Below are positions 1 to 8,834 of a DNA stretch of 64,000 bases, in pieces. The translations under genes were made by a program, and so were the position numbers. Location of the stretch: NCBI GenBank assembly GCA_028821605.1, contig JAPPFM010000005.1:25893-89892 (forward strand), written 5' to 3'. Numbering within the stretch: position 1 is the first letter of the stretch; the number at the start of each line of letters is the position of its first letter. The notes beneath the pieces were generated by a model. The model was not told the origin of the DNA, ran no database searches, and saw only the letters and a list, made by a program, of their open reading frames with translations. Source of the DNA: Candidatus Poribacteria bacterium (lineage in GTDB: Bacteria > Poribacteria > WGA-4E > WGA-3G).

Positions 1-1016
1 ATGCGAGTAACCCTGAAGGTGAATTAAAGGAGTTGGGCGAGATCGCTTCCCGTGTCGCAACACCAGGATTAACGTATGGCACAGACGGCGATGCGTCCTC
101 GTATCAATATAGGGATTTGGATCCGCTGGTCAATCGGTGGGACCTAGGTTCGGATCCGCTCGATTTTGCCAAACAACGTCGCGAGATTGTCGTTGAACTC
201 TGGGACAAGATTGCTGACAAAGTTGCAAAAGAAGGGATGGGTTATCAGCGTGTCAGGCGCGCCTTCGGGTCACTGCTCGGTGAACACGGTTATTCCATGT
301 ACCTTGCGAGCCGTTATATCGGCGGGCAGTATCACCATCGCGATCATCGTGGCGATGAGAATGGACGTTTACCGTTCGTGCCTGTTCCAGCGGCAAAGCA
401 ACGCGAGGCACTTGAGTTCCTCAAAGAACATGCGCTCTCGGACAAAGCCTTCGATTTTCCTCCTGATTTACTCAACAGTCTCGCTGTCACACGCTGGAGC
501 GACTGGGGCTCCGGGACCGGGGGGTCTACACGTTTGGATTATCCGGTGCATACTGTCATCCTGCGCAACCAGACCCGTATCTTGGGACGCTTGCTCTATC
601 CGAACGTTCTCGCGCGGATTCAGGATACAGAGTTGAAGTTTCCTAAGGGTGAAGACGCGTTCACACTGCCAGAACTCTTCTCAGGTATTACGGATGCGGT
701 TTGGGTAGAACTTGATAGGAATGTCGGAGAAAAGCAGTGGTCGAATACCGATGCATTCATCTCCAGTTTCCGTAGAGCACTGCAACGTGAACACCTGAAG
801 CAACTCATCAAACTGATACTGGATGCGGATAGTGGAACGCCTGAGGATGCGAGATCGCTTGCTCGGCATCATCTCGGACAAATCAACACTCGGATACAAG
901 GCGTGCTTCAAAACGCTCAAGGGAGACTTGACGACTATAGCTTGGCACACCTCCAAGAGTCGCAAGTCCGAGTCGCGAAGGCGTTGGATGCCAGTTTCCA
1001 AGTCCAGAAGCGTTAA
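1..1016 (+). CDS. Secreted zinc metalloprotease (met-zincin family), 3' part only
   Basis: The reading frame is open from base 3, so this is the last ~337 residues of a gene that starts before the window; the TTG at 33 is internal. It aligns end to end with the C-terminal 40 percent of the two complete paralogs downstream (starts at 1140 and 4691), including the shared ending ASFQVQKR. The catalytic HEXXH part lies outside the window. Known families with this layout are DUF5117 plus Met_zincin proteins; they are secreted, and their substrates are unknown. It is the first visible member of a tandem array of at least three. Activity cannot be judged from this part. Confidence 0.85.
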   Translation, partial: ASNPEGELKELGEIASRVATPGLTYGTDGDASSYQYRDLDPLVNRWDLGSDPLDFAKQRREIVVELWDKIADKVAKEGMGYQRVRRAFGSLLGEHGYSMYLASRYIGGQYHHRDHRGDENGRLPFVPVPAAKQREALEFLKEHALSDKAFDFPPDLLNSLAVTRWSDWGSGTGGSTRLDYPVHTVILRNQTRILGRLLYPNVLARIQDTELKFPKGEDAFTLPELFSGITDAVWVELDRNVGEKQWSNTDAFISSFRRALQREHLKQLIKLILDADSGTPEDARSLARHHLGQINTRIQGVLQNAQGRLDDYSLAHLQESQVRVAKALDASFQVQKR

Positions 1017-1064
1017 AGGCTTGTACGTTTCGGTTAGGACTTTCATAAAACCCGACTATTTTTT

Positions 1065-1085
1065 GGCGGGGTTGCAAACCCCGCC
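1065..1085. repeat. GC-rich hairpin repeat, 9-bp stem
   Basis: Perfect inverted repeat: arm GGCGGGGTT at 1065-1073, loop of 3, arm at 1077-1085. A T-run precedes it and none follows on the plus strand, so it is not a canonical terminator for the upstream gene. The same arms recur at 7355-7398 around a different loop, and a shorter relative lies inside a gene at 35329-35343, so it belongs to a dispersed repeat family. Confidence 0.7.
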
Positions 1086-1139
1086 GACCTCAGCAAGTTT
1101 TCGCTTGTCAGCTGCACCCAAAATAAGGAGAAAAATTTG

Positions 1140-3758
1140 ATGCGATGCCAATTAATTTTTTGGCTCTGTTTAACGCTAATAAGCAGTTATTGCCTTTCGG
1201 TCGCTGCTCAGGAAGCAGCACAACCCGCAAAACCCACAACACAGGAAACACCTAAAAAAACAAAAAAAGAGTTCCAAGATTTCGCAAAGGTAACTGAAGA
1301 CAGCAAAAGCTACGAAGGCTTTTTCAAACTATACCAGAAGAAAGAGAACCTCTATTGCGAGATACAACCTGCACAACTGAACCAGCCTTTTTTATTTCTG
1401 ATTACGATTTCAGGCGGTATGGGGAACAACTTCCTCGCCGCAGGAGAGATCTGGGATCAGTGGCTGCTTGCCTGGCGACGTGTCGGCGACAATGTGCATC
1501 TTGTGCGAAAAAATACCCGTTTCCGCGCGGATAAAGGGACACCGACCGCACAAGCCGTTGCGTATGGTTATAGTGACTCTGTGCTGTTCTCTCTTAAGAT
1601 TGAAAGTATTCATCCACAACGGAAAAGCCTGTTGGTAAATATTTCACCGGTTTTCATATCCGATCTACCCCCCTTAGCACGCTATATTGGTGGTGGTTTC
1701 GACAGAACGCGTAGCACTTGGGGAAAAATCAAGACGTTCCCAAAGAATGTCGAGTTGAAAGTCAAAGCCGTCTACACATCAACACGCTACATAGAGGCTG
1801 TCCCCGACAGTCGTGGGATTCAGTTGACGCTGCATTACAGCCTCGCGAAACTCCCAGAAAATAACTATCGTCCTCGGTTGGCTGACGACCGGCTTGGGCA
1901 CTTTATGACAGCGATCAAAGACTATTCACTTCAAACCAGCGATGCCCCCTTCACCCGCTATGTCCAGCGATGGCATCTGGAGAAGGCAGACAAAAAAGCG
2001 AAACTCTCACCCCCGAAAAAACCGATTATCTTTTACATCGAGAAAACGGTGCCACACCGCTACCGTCCCTACATCCGACAAGGGATTCTCGAATGGAACA
2101 AGGCGTTTGAAAAGGCAGGCTTTGTCGATGCGATTGAGGCACGCATTCAACAAGATTATGAAGATTGGGACCCCGAAGACGCACGCTATAATACGATCCG
2201 TTGGATTGTCGGTGCAACTTTTGGGTATGGTCCATCCCGCGTGAATCCACTAACAGGCGAGATACTGGATGCCGATATCCTTTTGGGTGACGGCTGGATC
2301 AGATACTGGCAGCAAGATTACGGGACTTTCTTCGATAAGCTGGCGCATGAACGTGATCATCCGATGGATCACACTTCACACTTTCGGTGTCAGATGTCAT
2401 CCGGCTTGGCACATCAGATGAACCTCATGGCGAGTGTGTTGCAAGCACGTGGTTTGACAGATGAAGGCGGTGAACCATCAGAAGTTTATGTCAGGGAAGC
2501 AATGAAATTATTGGTGATGCATGAAGTAGGACATACGTTAGGGTTACGTCACAACTTTAAAGCGAGTACAATACTCTCCCTTGAAGAACTGAACACGAAA
2601 AAAGACGAACCCCTCTACGGTTCCGTCATGGAATACGAAGCCGTGAATATCGCTCCCGAAGGCGAAAAGCAAGGACATTTCTTTTCACCGACAGTCGGTC
2701 CTTGGGATGACTGGGTGATCGAGTATGCCTATAAACCGATCGACGCAAGCAAACCTGAAGATGAATTGGAAGCGTTGGGTAAAATCGCTTCCCGTGTCGC
2801 AGCACCGGAACTCACTTACGGCACAGATGAAGATGTTTACGGCTATCAATACCGTAATCTGGATCCGCTGGTAAATCTTTGGGATCTGGGTGCCGACCCA
2901 TTTGAGTTCGCCAAACAACGGCGCGAGATCATCGTTAAACTTTGGGAGAAAATTGCGGACAAGGTTATAAAAGAGGGGATGGGCTATCAACGGGTCCGGC
3001 GAGCCTTCGAGACCCTACTCTATGAACATGAGAGTGCGATGTATCTCGCAAGTCGCTATATCGGCGGGCAGTATCACCATCGCGATCACCGCGGCGATGA
3101 AAATGGACGTTTACCCTTCGTGCCTGTTCCGGCGGAGAAACAACGCGAAGCACTCCAATTCCTGAAAGAACACGCTCTCTCAGACAGTGCTTTTGATTTC
3201 CCACCCGACCTACTTAACAGTCTTGCCGTCACGCGTTGGAGTGATTGGGGGTCAAGTAGCGGTGGCTTCACACGTTTGGACTACCCCGTGCATCAGGTCA
3301 TTCTGTGGAATCAAACCTTTATCTTGGAACGACTGCTTTATCCGAATGTTCTGGCGCGGATTCAGGACACAGAGTTGAAGTTTGCTAAGGGTGAGACTGC
3401 GTTCACACTGCCCGAACTCTTTTCAGGCATCACGGATGCGGTCTGGGTAGAACTGGATCGGAATGTCGGCGAAAAACAATGGTCGAATACGGATGCGTTT
3501 ATCTCCAGTTTCCGGCGCGGGCTGCAGCGGGAACATCTCAAGCAGCTTATCAAACTGGTGTTGGATGCCGACAGTGGCACCCCCGAAGATGCGCGATCCC
3601 TCGCACGCCTGCATCTCGAAGAAATCAATACGCAGATACAGCGTGTCCTTCAAAACGCTCAAGGGAGACTCGATGATTACAGTTTGGCACACCTCGAAGA
3701 CTCGCAAGTTCGGGTTTCAAAGGCTCTGGATGCGAGTTTCCAAGTCCAGAAACGTTAG
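1140..3758 (+). CDS. Secreted zinc metalloprotease, met-zincin/DUF5117 family, copy 2
   Basis: The 872-residue protein starts with a signal peptide (hydrophobic residues ~5-20, probable cleavage after VAA). An N-terminal DUF5117-like region is followed by the zincin motif HEVGHTLGLRH, with His461, Glu462, His465 and His471 as expected metal and catalytic residues, then a long C-terminal domain. ATG at 1140 is preferred over the overlapping TTG at 1137 because AAGGAG sits just upstream and the third copy has the same leader and ATG. It probably cleaves peptides outside the cytoplasm; the substrate is unknown. It is nearly identical in stretches to the copies on both sides, so the array arose by tandem duplication. 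Confidence 0.9.
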   Translation: MRCQLIFWLCLTLISSYCLSVAAQEAAQPAKPTTQETPKKTKKEFQDFAKVTEDSKSYEGFFKLYQKKENLYCEIQPAQLNQPFLFLITISGGMGNNFLAAGEIWDQWLLAWRRVGDNVHLVRKNTRFRADKGTPTAQAVAYGYSDSVLFSLKIESIHPQRKSLLVNISPVFISDLPPLARYIGGGFDRTRSTWGKIKTFPKNVELKVKAVYTSTRYIEAVPDSRGIQLTLHYSLAKLPENNYRPRLADDRLGHFMTAIKDYSLQTSDAPFTRYVQRWHLEKADKKAKLSPPKKPIIFYIEKTVPHRYRPYIRQGILEWNKAFEKAGFVDAIEARIQQDYEDWDPEDARYNTIRWIVGATFGYGPSRVNPLTGEILDADILLGDGWIRYWQQDYGTFFDKLAHERDHPMDHTSHFRCQMSSGLAHQMNLMASVLQARGLTDEGGEPSEVYVREAMKLLVMHEVGHTLGLRHNFKASTILSLEELNTKKDEPLYGSVMEYEAVNIAPEGEKQGHFFSPTVGPWDDWVIEYAYKPIDASKPEDELEALGKIASRVAAPELTYGTDEDVYGYQYRNLDPLVNLWDLGADPFEFAKQRREIIVKLWEKIADKVIKEGMGYQRVRRAFETLLYEHESAMYLASRYIGGQYHHRDHRGDENGRLPFVPVPAEKQREALQFLKEHALSDSAFDFPPDLLNSLAVTRWSDWGSSSGGFTRLDYPVHQVILWNQTFILERLLYPNVLARIQDTELKFAKGETAFTLPELFSGITDAVWVELDRNVGEKQWSNTDAFISSFRRGLQREHLKQLIKLVLDADSGTPEDARSLARLHLEEINTQIQRVLQNAQGRLDDYSLAHLEDSQVRVSKALDASFQVQKR

Positions 3759-3777
3759 ACAGACGCTTTTCGGTAAA

Positions 3778-3852
3778 GATTCACTGGATGTTGACGGCGA
3801 TGGTGCTGTCAACATCCTCGATTTCGTCCGAGTTTTTTCAACCGATAACTGA
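3778..3852 (+). pseudogene. Dockerin type I repeat remnant
   Basis: Just after the stop of the preceding protease, and in a different frame, the sequence encodes DVDGDGAVNILDFVRVF and then a stop. This is a typical dockerin/EF-hand calcium loop plus helix (D-x-D-x-D-G-x-V-N-x-x-D). There is no start codon or gene of its own. It looks like the leftover of a dockerin tail that was fused to this or another gene and lost its frame. Intact dockerin repeats occur in the protein encoded at 9930-11969. Confidence 0.55.
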
Positions 3853-3880
3853 CAACGGATAACTCGTGTGGGAAGGGTTT

Positions 3881-3911
3881 CTTGGGGAAACGGCCAAGCA
3901 AAACACCTCGC
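3881..3911. repeat. Dispersed short repeat (GCTTGGGTGTTT family), diverged copy
   Basis: Contains CTTGGGGAAA followed by CCAAGCAAAACACCT. It resembles the reverse complement of the element at 7365-7382 and is closest to the copy at 9841-9897. It lies directly upstream of the promoter of the HicB-like gene. Confidence 0.5.
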
Positions 3912-3942
3912 ACCGAGGGTATGTAGGTAATTCTAAAGATAC

Positions 3943-3971
3943 CTGACACTGTTTAGGTTTTGCAGTATAAT
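3943..3971 (+). promoter_or_regulatory. Sigma-70 promoter for the HicB-like gene
   Basis: CTGACA (3943-3948), a 17-base spacer and TATAAT (3966-3971). This is 11 of 12 consensus matches with ideal spacing. Transcription would begin near 3978, about 60 bases before the ATG at 4038. Confidence 0.65.
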
Positions 3972-4037
3972 AAACCCTACATAAGATGGAAATAGCGGAT
4001 GCACTTTTTGTTGAACATGACAAAATGGAGGCGAAGG

Positions 4038-4358
4038 ATGCCGAAGCAAAAGAGATACAAAGATGGGCTTACATCTAAAAAAGCAACACAAACCTATACG
4101 ACTCTTATTCGGCAAAGTGAGGGATGGTGGATCGGCTGGATATTGGAAATTCCAGGTGTTACCTGTCAAGGACGAACGAAGAGTGAATTATTAGATACGT
4201 TGCAAATAACGCTTCGCGAAATCTTAGAAGATGAAACGCTTAAAGTGTCCCGCCTAACTGAAAGTGAGGTTGAGGAGGTAAAGACTTCTGATATTTTGGA
4301 ATTCGGCGTGCCGGATCAAATCAAAGGTGGATTTGAGGAAGTAAGTATCGCCCTATGA
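4038..4358 (+). CDS. HicB-family antitoxin-like protein
   Basis: A 106-residue protein with a central HicB-like fold: beta strand YTTLIRQSEGWWIGWILEIP, then GVTCQG and a helix with ELLDTLQITLREI. The C-terminal ~30 residues are acidic. The start is ATG 4038, six bases after a GGAGG, rather than the upstream ATG at 3999, which has no ribosome site. HicB proteins normally neutralise HicA, an mRNA-cleaving toxin. The next frame begins in an ATGA overlap, as a HicA partner would, but stops after 12 codons. It may therefore be an orphan antitoxin or a regulator. The family is fairly certain; the role is not. Confidence 0.75.
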   Translation: MPKQKRYKDGLTSKKATQTYTTLIRQSEGWWIGWILEIPGVTCQGRTKSELLDTLQITLREILEDETLKVSRLTESEVEEVKTSDILEFGVPDQIKGGFEEVSIAL

Positions 4359-4393
4359 AACTCTGTAAGGAATTAGGAATCCCGCGGATATAA
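4355..4393 (+). pseudogene. Possible start of a lost HicA toxin gene
   Basis: An ATG overlapping the HicB stop (ATGA) opens a frame of 12 codons, MKLCKELGIPRI, then TAA. The coupling is typical of a toxin-antitoxin pair, but nothing recognisable of HicA follows. It could equally be chance. Confidence 0.25.
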
Positions 4394-4690
4394 CCTGACT
4401 GAATATACTACTCTATTTTTCCTTCTTGAGAATAATCCGCAGCGTTTAAATCGAACTTACGTTCCAGAAGTTTCTACAATCTTGTTCATCCTTGAATCCT
4501 ATAAATCCTGATTCAGACAACTGACACGACACACCCACCAATCAACTCCCACCTAACCTTCATATTATGCACGTTTTCTATGCAAAAAAAGTGTCTTTTA
4601 TAGTAAAATGCGAAAATATGTGGGCAGTTGATTAGTCAGCGAAGGAAATACGCAGATTTAGGTTTTACCATAAAATAAGGAGAAAATACA
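4394..4690. other. Intergenic region upstream of protease copy 3
   Basis: No gene seen. The region is AT-rich. A TATAGT at 4599-4604 could be a -10 box, but no good -35 is 16-18 bases upstream. AAGGAG at 4677-4682 is the ribosome binding site of the gene starting at 4691. Confidence 0.4.
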
Positions 4691-7306
4691 ATGCAACGCC
4701 AATTGACTTTTTGGCTCTGTTTAATTCTAATCAGCAGTTGTTCCCTGCCGATATTCGCACAGGAATCTGCAAAACCCGCAACACAAGAAGCACCCGAGAA
4801 ACCGAAAAAAGAATTTCCAGACTTCTCGAAAGTAACTGAAGACAGCAAAAGCTACCAAGGTTTTTTCAAACTATACCAGAAAAAAGAGAACCTTTATTGT
4901 GAGATACAACCCTCACAATTGAACCAGCCCTTTTTATGCATGATTAGTCTTGCGCGCGGCTTAGGGAGAGGAACCCTTATCTCTGGGATGACGATGGATG
5001 AGTGGCTGCTCGTCTGGCGACGCGTTGGCGATAACGTGCATCTCATGCGAAAAAATGTGCGTTTCCGCGCTGATAAAGGGACACCGACCGCACAAGCCGT
5101 TGAGTATGGTTATAGTGACTCTGTACTATTTTCTCTCAAGATTGAAAGTATCCATCCACAACGGAAAAGCCTTTTGGTAAACATCTCTCCGGTTTTTGTA
5201 TCCGATCTACCACCTTTGGCACGTAGGATCGCTCCAGATGCGCGCTTCGACAGAACGCGCAGCACTTGGGGAAAAATCAAGACGTTTCCAAAGAATGTGG
5301 AGTTGAAAGTTAACGCGGCGTACACCTCGGCGAGTTATATAGAAACTGTGCCCGACAGTCGTGGGATTCAGTTGACCCTACACTATAGCCTTGCGAAACT
5401 TCCATCGAACAACTACCGTCCTCGGTTGGCTGATGACCGACTTGGACACTTTATGACAACGGTCAAAGACTACTCGCTTCAAACCAGCGATGCGCCGTAT
5501 ATTCGTTACGTTAATCGCTGGCATTTGGAGAAAGCCGACAAAAAAGCGAAACTTTCACCGCCAATGGATCCAATCATCTTTTACATTGAGAAAACGGTGC
5601 CGCATCGGTTTCGTCCGTACATTCGCCAAGGAATCCTGGAATGGAACAAGGCATTTGAAAAGGCAGGCTTTGTCGATGCAATTGAGGCACGCATTCAACA
5701 AGATTACGAGGATTGGGACCCCGAGGATGCCCGGTATAACACGATCCGCTGGGTTGTTGACGCAGGCTTCGCGATTGGTCCGTCCCGCGTGAACCCATTG
5801 ACAGGACAGATACTGGATGCCGATATTCTTATCAGCGACGTTTTTATCAGAAGTTGGCAGCGACAGTATAAAACGTACTTTGATGAGTTAGCGCATGAGC
5901 GCGATCATCCGATGGATCACACCTCACACTTTCAGTGTCAGCTGGCATCCGGGTTGACACGTCAGATGGGGTTCATGGCGAGCGTCTTGCAGGCACGCGG
6001 TTTGACGGACGAAGACGGTGAATTACCAGAAGAATTTATCGGCGAGGCATTGAAAACACTGACGATGCATGAGGTCGGTCACACATTGGGATTACGCCAC
6101 AATTTTAAATCGAGTACGATATACTCTCTTGACGATCTGAACGACAAAACAGACGAGGCAACCGTCGGTTCCGTCATGGATTACTGGGGTGTGAATGTTG
6201 CCCCCGAAGGTAAAGAACAGGGACACTACTATACGCCGACGGTTGGTCCTTGGGATTATTGGGTCGTCGAGTATGCCTATAAACCGATTGCTGCAAGTAA
6301 CCCTGAAGGTGAACTGGAAGCATTGGGCAAAATCGCGTCCCGTGTCGCAACACCGGAACTTACCTACGGAACAGATGGCGACGTTTACAGCTATCAATAC
6401 CGTAATCTGGATCCGCTGGTAAATGTTTGGGATCTGGGTGCCGACCCGCTTGAGTTTGCCAAACAACGGCGAGAAATTGTCGTCAACCTTTGGGACAAAA
6501 TTGCAGATAAGGTCACAAAAGAGGGGATGGGCTATCAACGGGTCCGCCAGGCATTTGGGAGATTGCTTGGTGAACATGCGAATGCGATGTACTTTGCAAG
6601 CCGATATATCGGTGGGCAGTATCACCATCGCGACCATCGCGGTGATGAAAATGGACGTTTACCTTTTGTGCCGGTTCCCGCAGCGAAACAACGCGAGGCA
6701 CTTGAGTTCCTCAAAGAACACGCCCTCTCGGACAAAGCCTTTGATTTCTCGGCTGACCTACTCAACAGTCTTGCTGTCACGCGTTGGAGTGATTGGGGAT
6801 CAAGTAGTGGGAGTTCTACGCGTTTGGATTATCCGGTGCATCAGATCATTCTGAACAATCAAACCTTTATCTTGGGACGTCTGCTTTATCCGAATGTTCT
6901 GGCGCGGATTCAGGACACAGAGTTGAAGTTTCCTAAGGGTGAAGATGTGTTCACACTGCCAGAACTCTTTTCAGGGATCACGGACGCGGTTTGGGTAGAA
7001 CTCGATCGAAATGTCGGCGAAAAGCAGTGGTCGAATACCGATGCGTTTATCTCCAGTTTCCGGCGCGGTTTGCAGCGGGAACACCTCAAGCAGCTTATCA
7101 AACTGGTGCTGGAGGCTGATAGTGGCACCCCCGAAGATGCGCGATCCCTCGCACGCCTGCATCTCGAGGAAATCAACACGCAGATACAACGTGTTCTTCA
7201 AAACGCTCAAGGCAGACTTGATGATTATAGCTTGGCGCACCTCAAAGAGTCGCAAGTCCGAGTCGCGAAGGCTCTGGATGCGAGTTTCCAAGTTCAGAAA
7301 CGTTAA
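4691..7306 (+). CDS. Secreted zinc metalloprotease, met-zincin/DUF5117 family, copy 3
   Basis: An 871-residue protein with a signal peptide (cleavage near FAQ, residue ~24). It has the zincin motif HEVGHTLGLRH with His460, Glu461, His464 and His470. It is collinear with the copy at 1140-3758; differences cluster in a few loops, for example around residues 80-95, 170-180 and 350-375. This suggests divergence in surface loops or specificity while the catalytic core is kept. Start ATG 4691 has AAGGAG upstream. An inverted repeat follows the gene at 7355-7398. Confidence 0.9.
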   Translation: MQRQLTFWLCLILISSCSLPIFAQESAKPATQEAPEKPKKEFPDFSKVTEDSKSYQGFFKLYQKKENLYCEIQPSQLNQPFLCMISLARGLGRGTLISGMTMDEWLLVWRRVGDNVHLMRKNVRFRADKGTPTAQAVEYGYSDSVLFSLKIESIHPQRKSLLVNISPVFVSDLPPLARRIAPDARFDRTRSTWGKIKTFPKNVELKVNAAYTSASYIETVPDSRGIQLTLHYSLAKLPSNNYRPRLADDRLGHFMTTVKDYSLQTSDAPYIRYVNRWHLEKADKKAKLSPPMDPIIFYIEKTVPHRFRPYIRQGILEWNKAFEKAGFVDAIEARIQQDYEDWDPEDARYNTIRWVVDAGFAIGPSRVNPLTGQILDADILISDVFIRSWQRQYKTYFDELAHERDHPMDHTSHFQCQLASGLTRQMGFMASVLQARGLTDEDGELPEEFIGEALKTLTMHEVGHTLGLRHNFKSSTIYSLDDLNDKTDEATVGSVMDYWGVNVAPEGKEQGHYYTPTVGPWDYWVVEYAYKPIAASNPEGELEALGKIASRVATPELTYGTDGDVYSYQYRNLDPLVNVWDLGADPLEFAKQRREIVVNLWDKIADKVTKEGMGYQRVRQAFGRLLGEHANAMYFASRYIGGQYHHRDHRGDENGRLPFVPVPAAKQREALEFLKEHALSDKAFDFSADLLNSLAVTRWSDWGSSSGSSTRLDYPVHQIILNNQTFILGRLLYPNVLARIQDTELKFPKGEDVFTLPELFSGITDAVWVELDRNVGEKQWSNTDAFISSFRRGLQREHLKQLIKLVLEADSGTPEDARSLARLHLEEINTQIQRVLQNAQGRLDDYSLAHLKESQVRVAKALDASFQVQKR

Positions 7307-7354
7307 ATAATCTTATATTTTTCGTTAGGACTTCCGTAAAACCCATATATCTGC

Positions 7355-7398
7355 TGGCGGGGTGTTTTGCTTGGGTGTTTCCTTAAGTAGCCCCGCCA
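7355..7398. repeat. Inverted repeat with embedded GCTTGGGTGTTT element
   Basis: Arms TGGCGGGG (7355-7362) and CCCCGCCA (7391-7398) match the hairpin family at 1065-1085. The loop holds TTTTGCTTGGGTGTTTCC (7365-7382), the core of a second dispersed repeat. It may fold as a hairpin in the 3' region of the protease mRNA. Confidence 0.6.
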
Positions 7399-7496
7399 AT
7401 CTTATGATGTATGCGTAATAGCGAATGCAAATTTGACTGTAGATTGGGATTCCATCCTACTGTCGGAAGCCCCGTAAAAAGAAGGTAGGAAAACAG

Positions 7497-8429
7497 ATGG
7501 AAATTTTACAATATACTGCCGATATGCAAGCACCCGTAACACAACTTTATAACCGACTGACCGCCGATATTCCGCATTGCTACCCAGTAAAGGCGGAAGA
7601 ACTCGCTACTGCAATACGCGGGGTTACCACCGGTAAAGTTAATAAAAAAGAAGGTGGACTTGATTCCGAAACCGCCTTTGTTGCAATGGTGAACGGTGCT
7701 GTGCAAGCGTTTATTCATATCGGCATCGGTCAAGTCTGGAATCACGAGGAAAGGAAAGAGAACGCTGGTATTATTCGGTTTCTTGGTTACGAACGCGGGG
7801 CGCGGCAAGTTGGGCAAGCCGTGCTTGAAAAGGCGGAAGATTATCTGAAAACTTATGATATTTCTCAGATCTTCGCCTTTTCACAGGACTATCGGTATCG
7901 TTTCTATCACTTTGAACACGCCTATCTATCGGACGCGCTTGATCAAGTTCAAGGACTCCTTGGATATAATGGATACCACCGTTCCAATGGCGAGGTCTTT
8001 CTGGATTGGGAAGACTATTCCGTTACACCGGTTCCTTCAAGTCTGCCGGTAACGCTTTCCATCGACTGGAAGGACGGACGTGGCCAACTCCCGAATTGTA
8101 CTGTACTCGCCCACCAAAACGACGAACAAGTTGGTATCTGTGTGTCCCTCTGTGGTGGTGAGTTCTCAAGCCACGCCGATGCACAAAACTGGCTTCATAC
8201 TGTCTGGCTCGGTATTGAAGACGATTTTCAGGGACAAGGGTTGGGACGCTATCTGCTCCAATACGCACTGCAAGAGATGAAGAAGATCGGATACCAACAT
8301 GCAGCGATTAGTACTGCCTGGGATAACCATCGCGCGTTCCTTTTTTACAGCAACTGCGGTTATCGGACCGTAGATTGGACTTATGAATTCGCCAAAAACC
8401 TCTCCGAAGCACCGACAGAAAAGTGGTAG
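7497..8429 (+). CDS. Tandem-GNAT N-acetyltransferase, copy 1
   Basis: 310 residues with two GNAT-like lobes. The N-terminal lobe (~1-160) is divergent. The C-terminal lobe (~190-305) has the acetyl-CoA loop EDDFQGQGLGRYLLQYA (Q-x-x-G-x-G) and the family ending ISTAWDNHRAFLFYSNCGY. Such double-GNAT proteins resemble mycothiol synthase in layout, but the substrate here is unknown. The start is ATG 7497. A close paralog follows at 8835, separated by a MITE-like element. Confidence 0.85.
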   Translation: MEILQYTADMQAPVTQLYNRLTADIPHCYPVKAEELATAIRGVTTGKVNKKEGGLDSETAFVAMVNGAVQAFIHIGIGQVWNHEERKENAGIIRFLGYERGARQVGQAVLEKAEDYLKTYDISQIFAFSQDYRYRFYHFEHAYLSDALDQVQGLLGYNGYHRSNGEVFLDWEDYSVTPVPSSLPVTLSIDWKDGRGQLPNCTVLAHQNDEQVGICVSLCGGEFSSHADAQNWLHTVWLGIEDDFQGQGLGRYLLQYALQEMKKIGYQHAAISTAWDNHRAFLFYSNCGYRTVDWTYEFAKNLSEAPTEKW

Positions 8430-8499
8430 CCCGAGACTCAGACAATCAGCGCGACCTTAACCGCAGCATCCTCATAGGTTCAATTTAGTGTATAGGTTC

Positions 8500-8697
8500 C
8501 GTAGGTTGGGTTGAACGGTGTTAAAAATCAAAGGTAGGTCTTTCAAAATACATCAAACCTAATATACGCGCATAGACATAGAGAAACTTAGTTTCCGTTG
8601 GGTTTCGCTATTTCCTTGATTGATAGAACGGTATAGGGTGGTAAATGTGCTTGGGTGTCCGTATCGCTTTTCTCGGTTCCACTCAACCCAACCTACG
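8500..8697. repeat. MITE-like element with 15-bp terminal inverted repeats
   Basis: A 198-bp block bounded by CGTAGGTTGGGTTGA (8500-8514) and its exact reverse complement (8683-8697). It has no coding sequence. It contains GTTGGGTTTCGCTATTT (8597-8613), which recurs in a related block at 60148-60287, and GCTTGGGTGT near 8649. This is the main content of the 405-base gap between the two acetyltransferase genes. Confidence 0.75.
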
Positions 8698-8834
8698 ATG
8701 CTATGATGCGTTTTTTCTAAAATTGACACCCATTGATCTTAACCACAGTATCCCATTCCCCGTTTTCTGGGTGGAAGTGATGTCGAAACAATTCTGCTGT
8801 GGGAGACTCCAGAAAAAGGAGAGTAGAAGAACAG

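Noticed and set aside
681..1046. Minus-strand ORF of 121 codons
   Set aside because: It is a shadow of the protease gene; the same shadow ORF appears at the same place in all three copies (3423-3707, 6971-7291).
1065..1085. Hairpin as a rho-independent terminator after the first protease
   Set aside because: The T-run lies before and not after the stem on the coding strand; it fits a dispersed repeat better.
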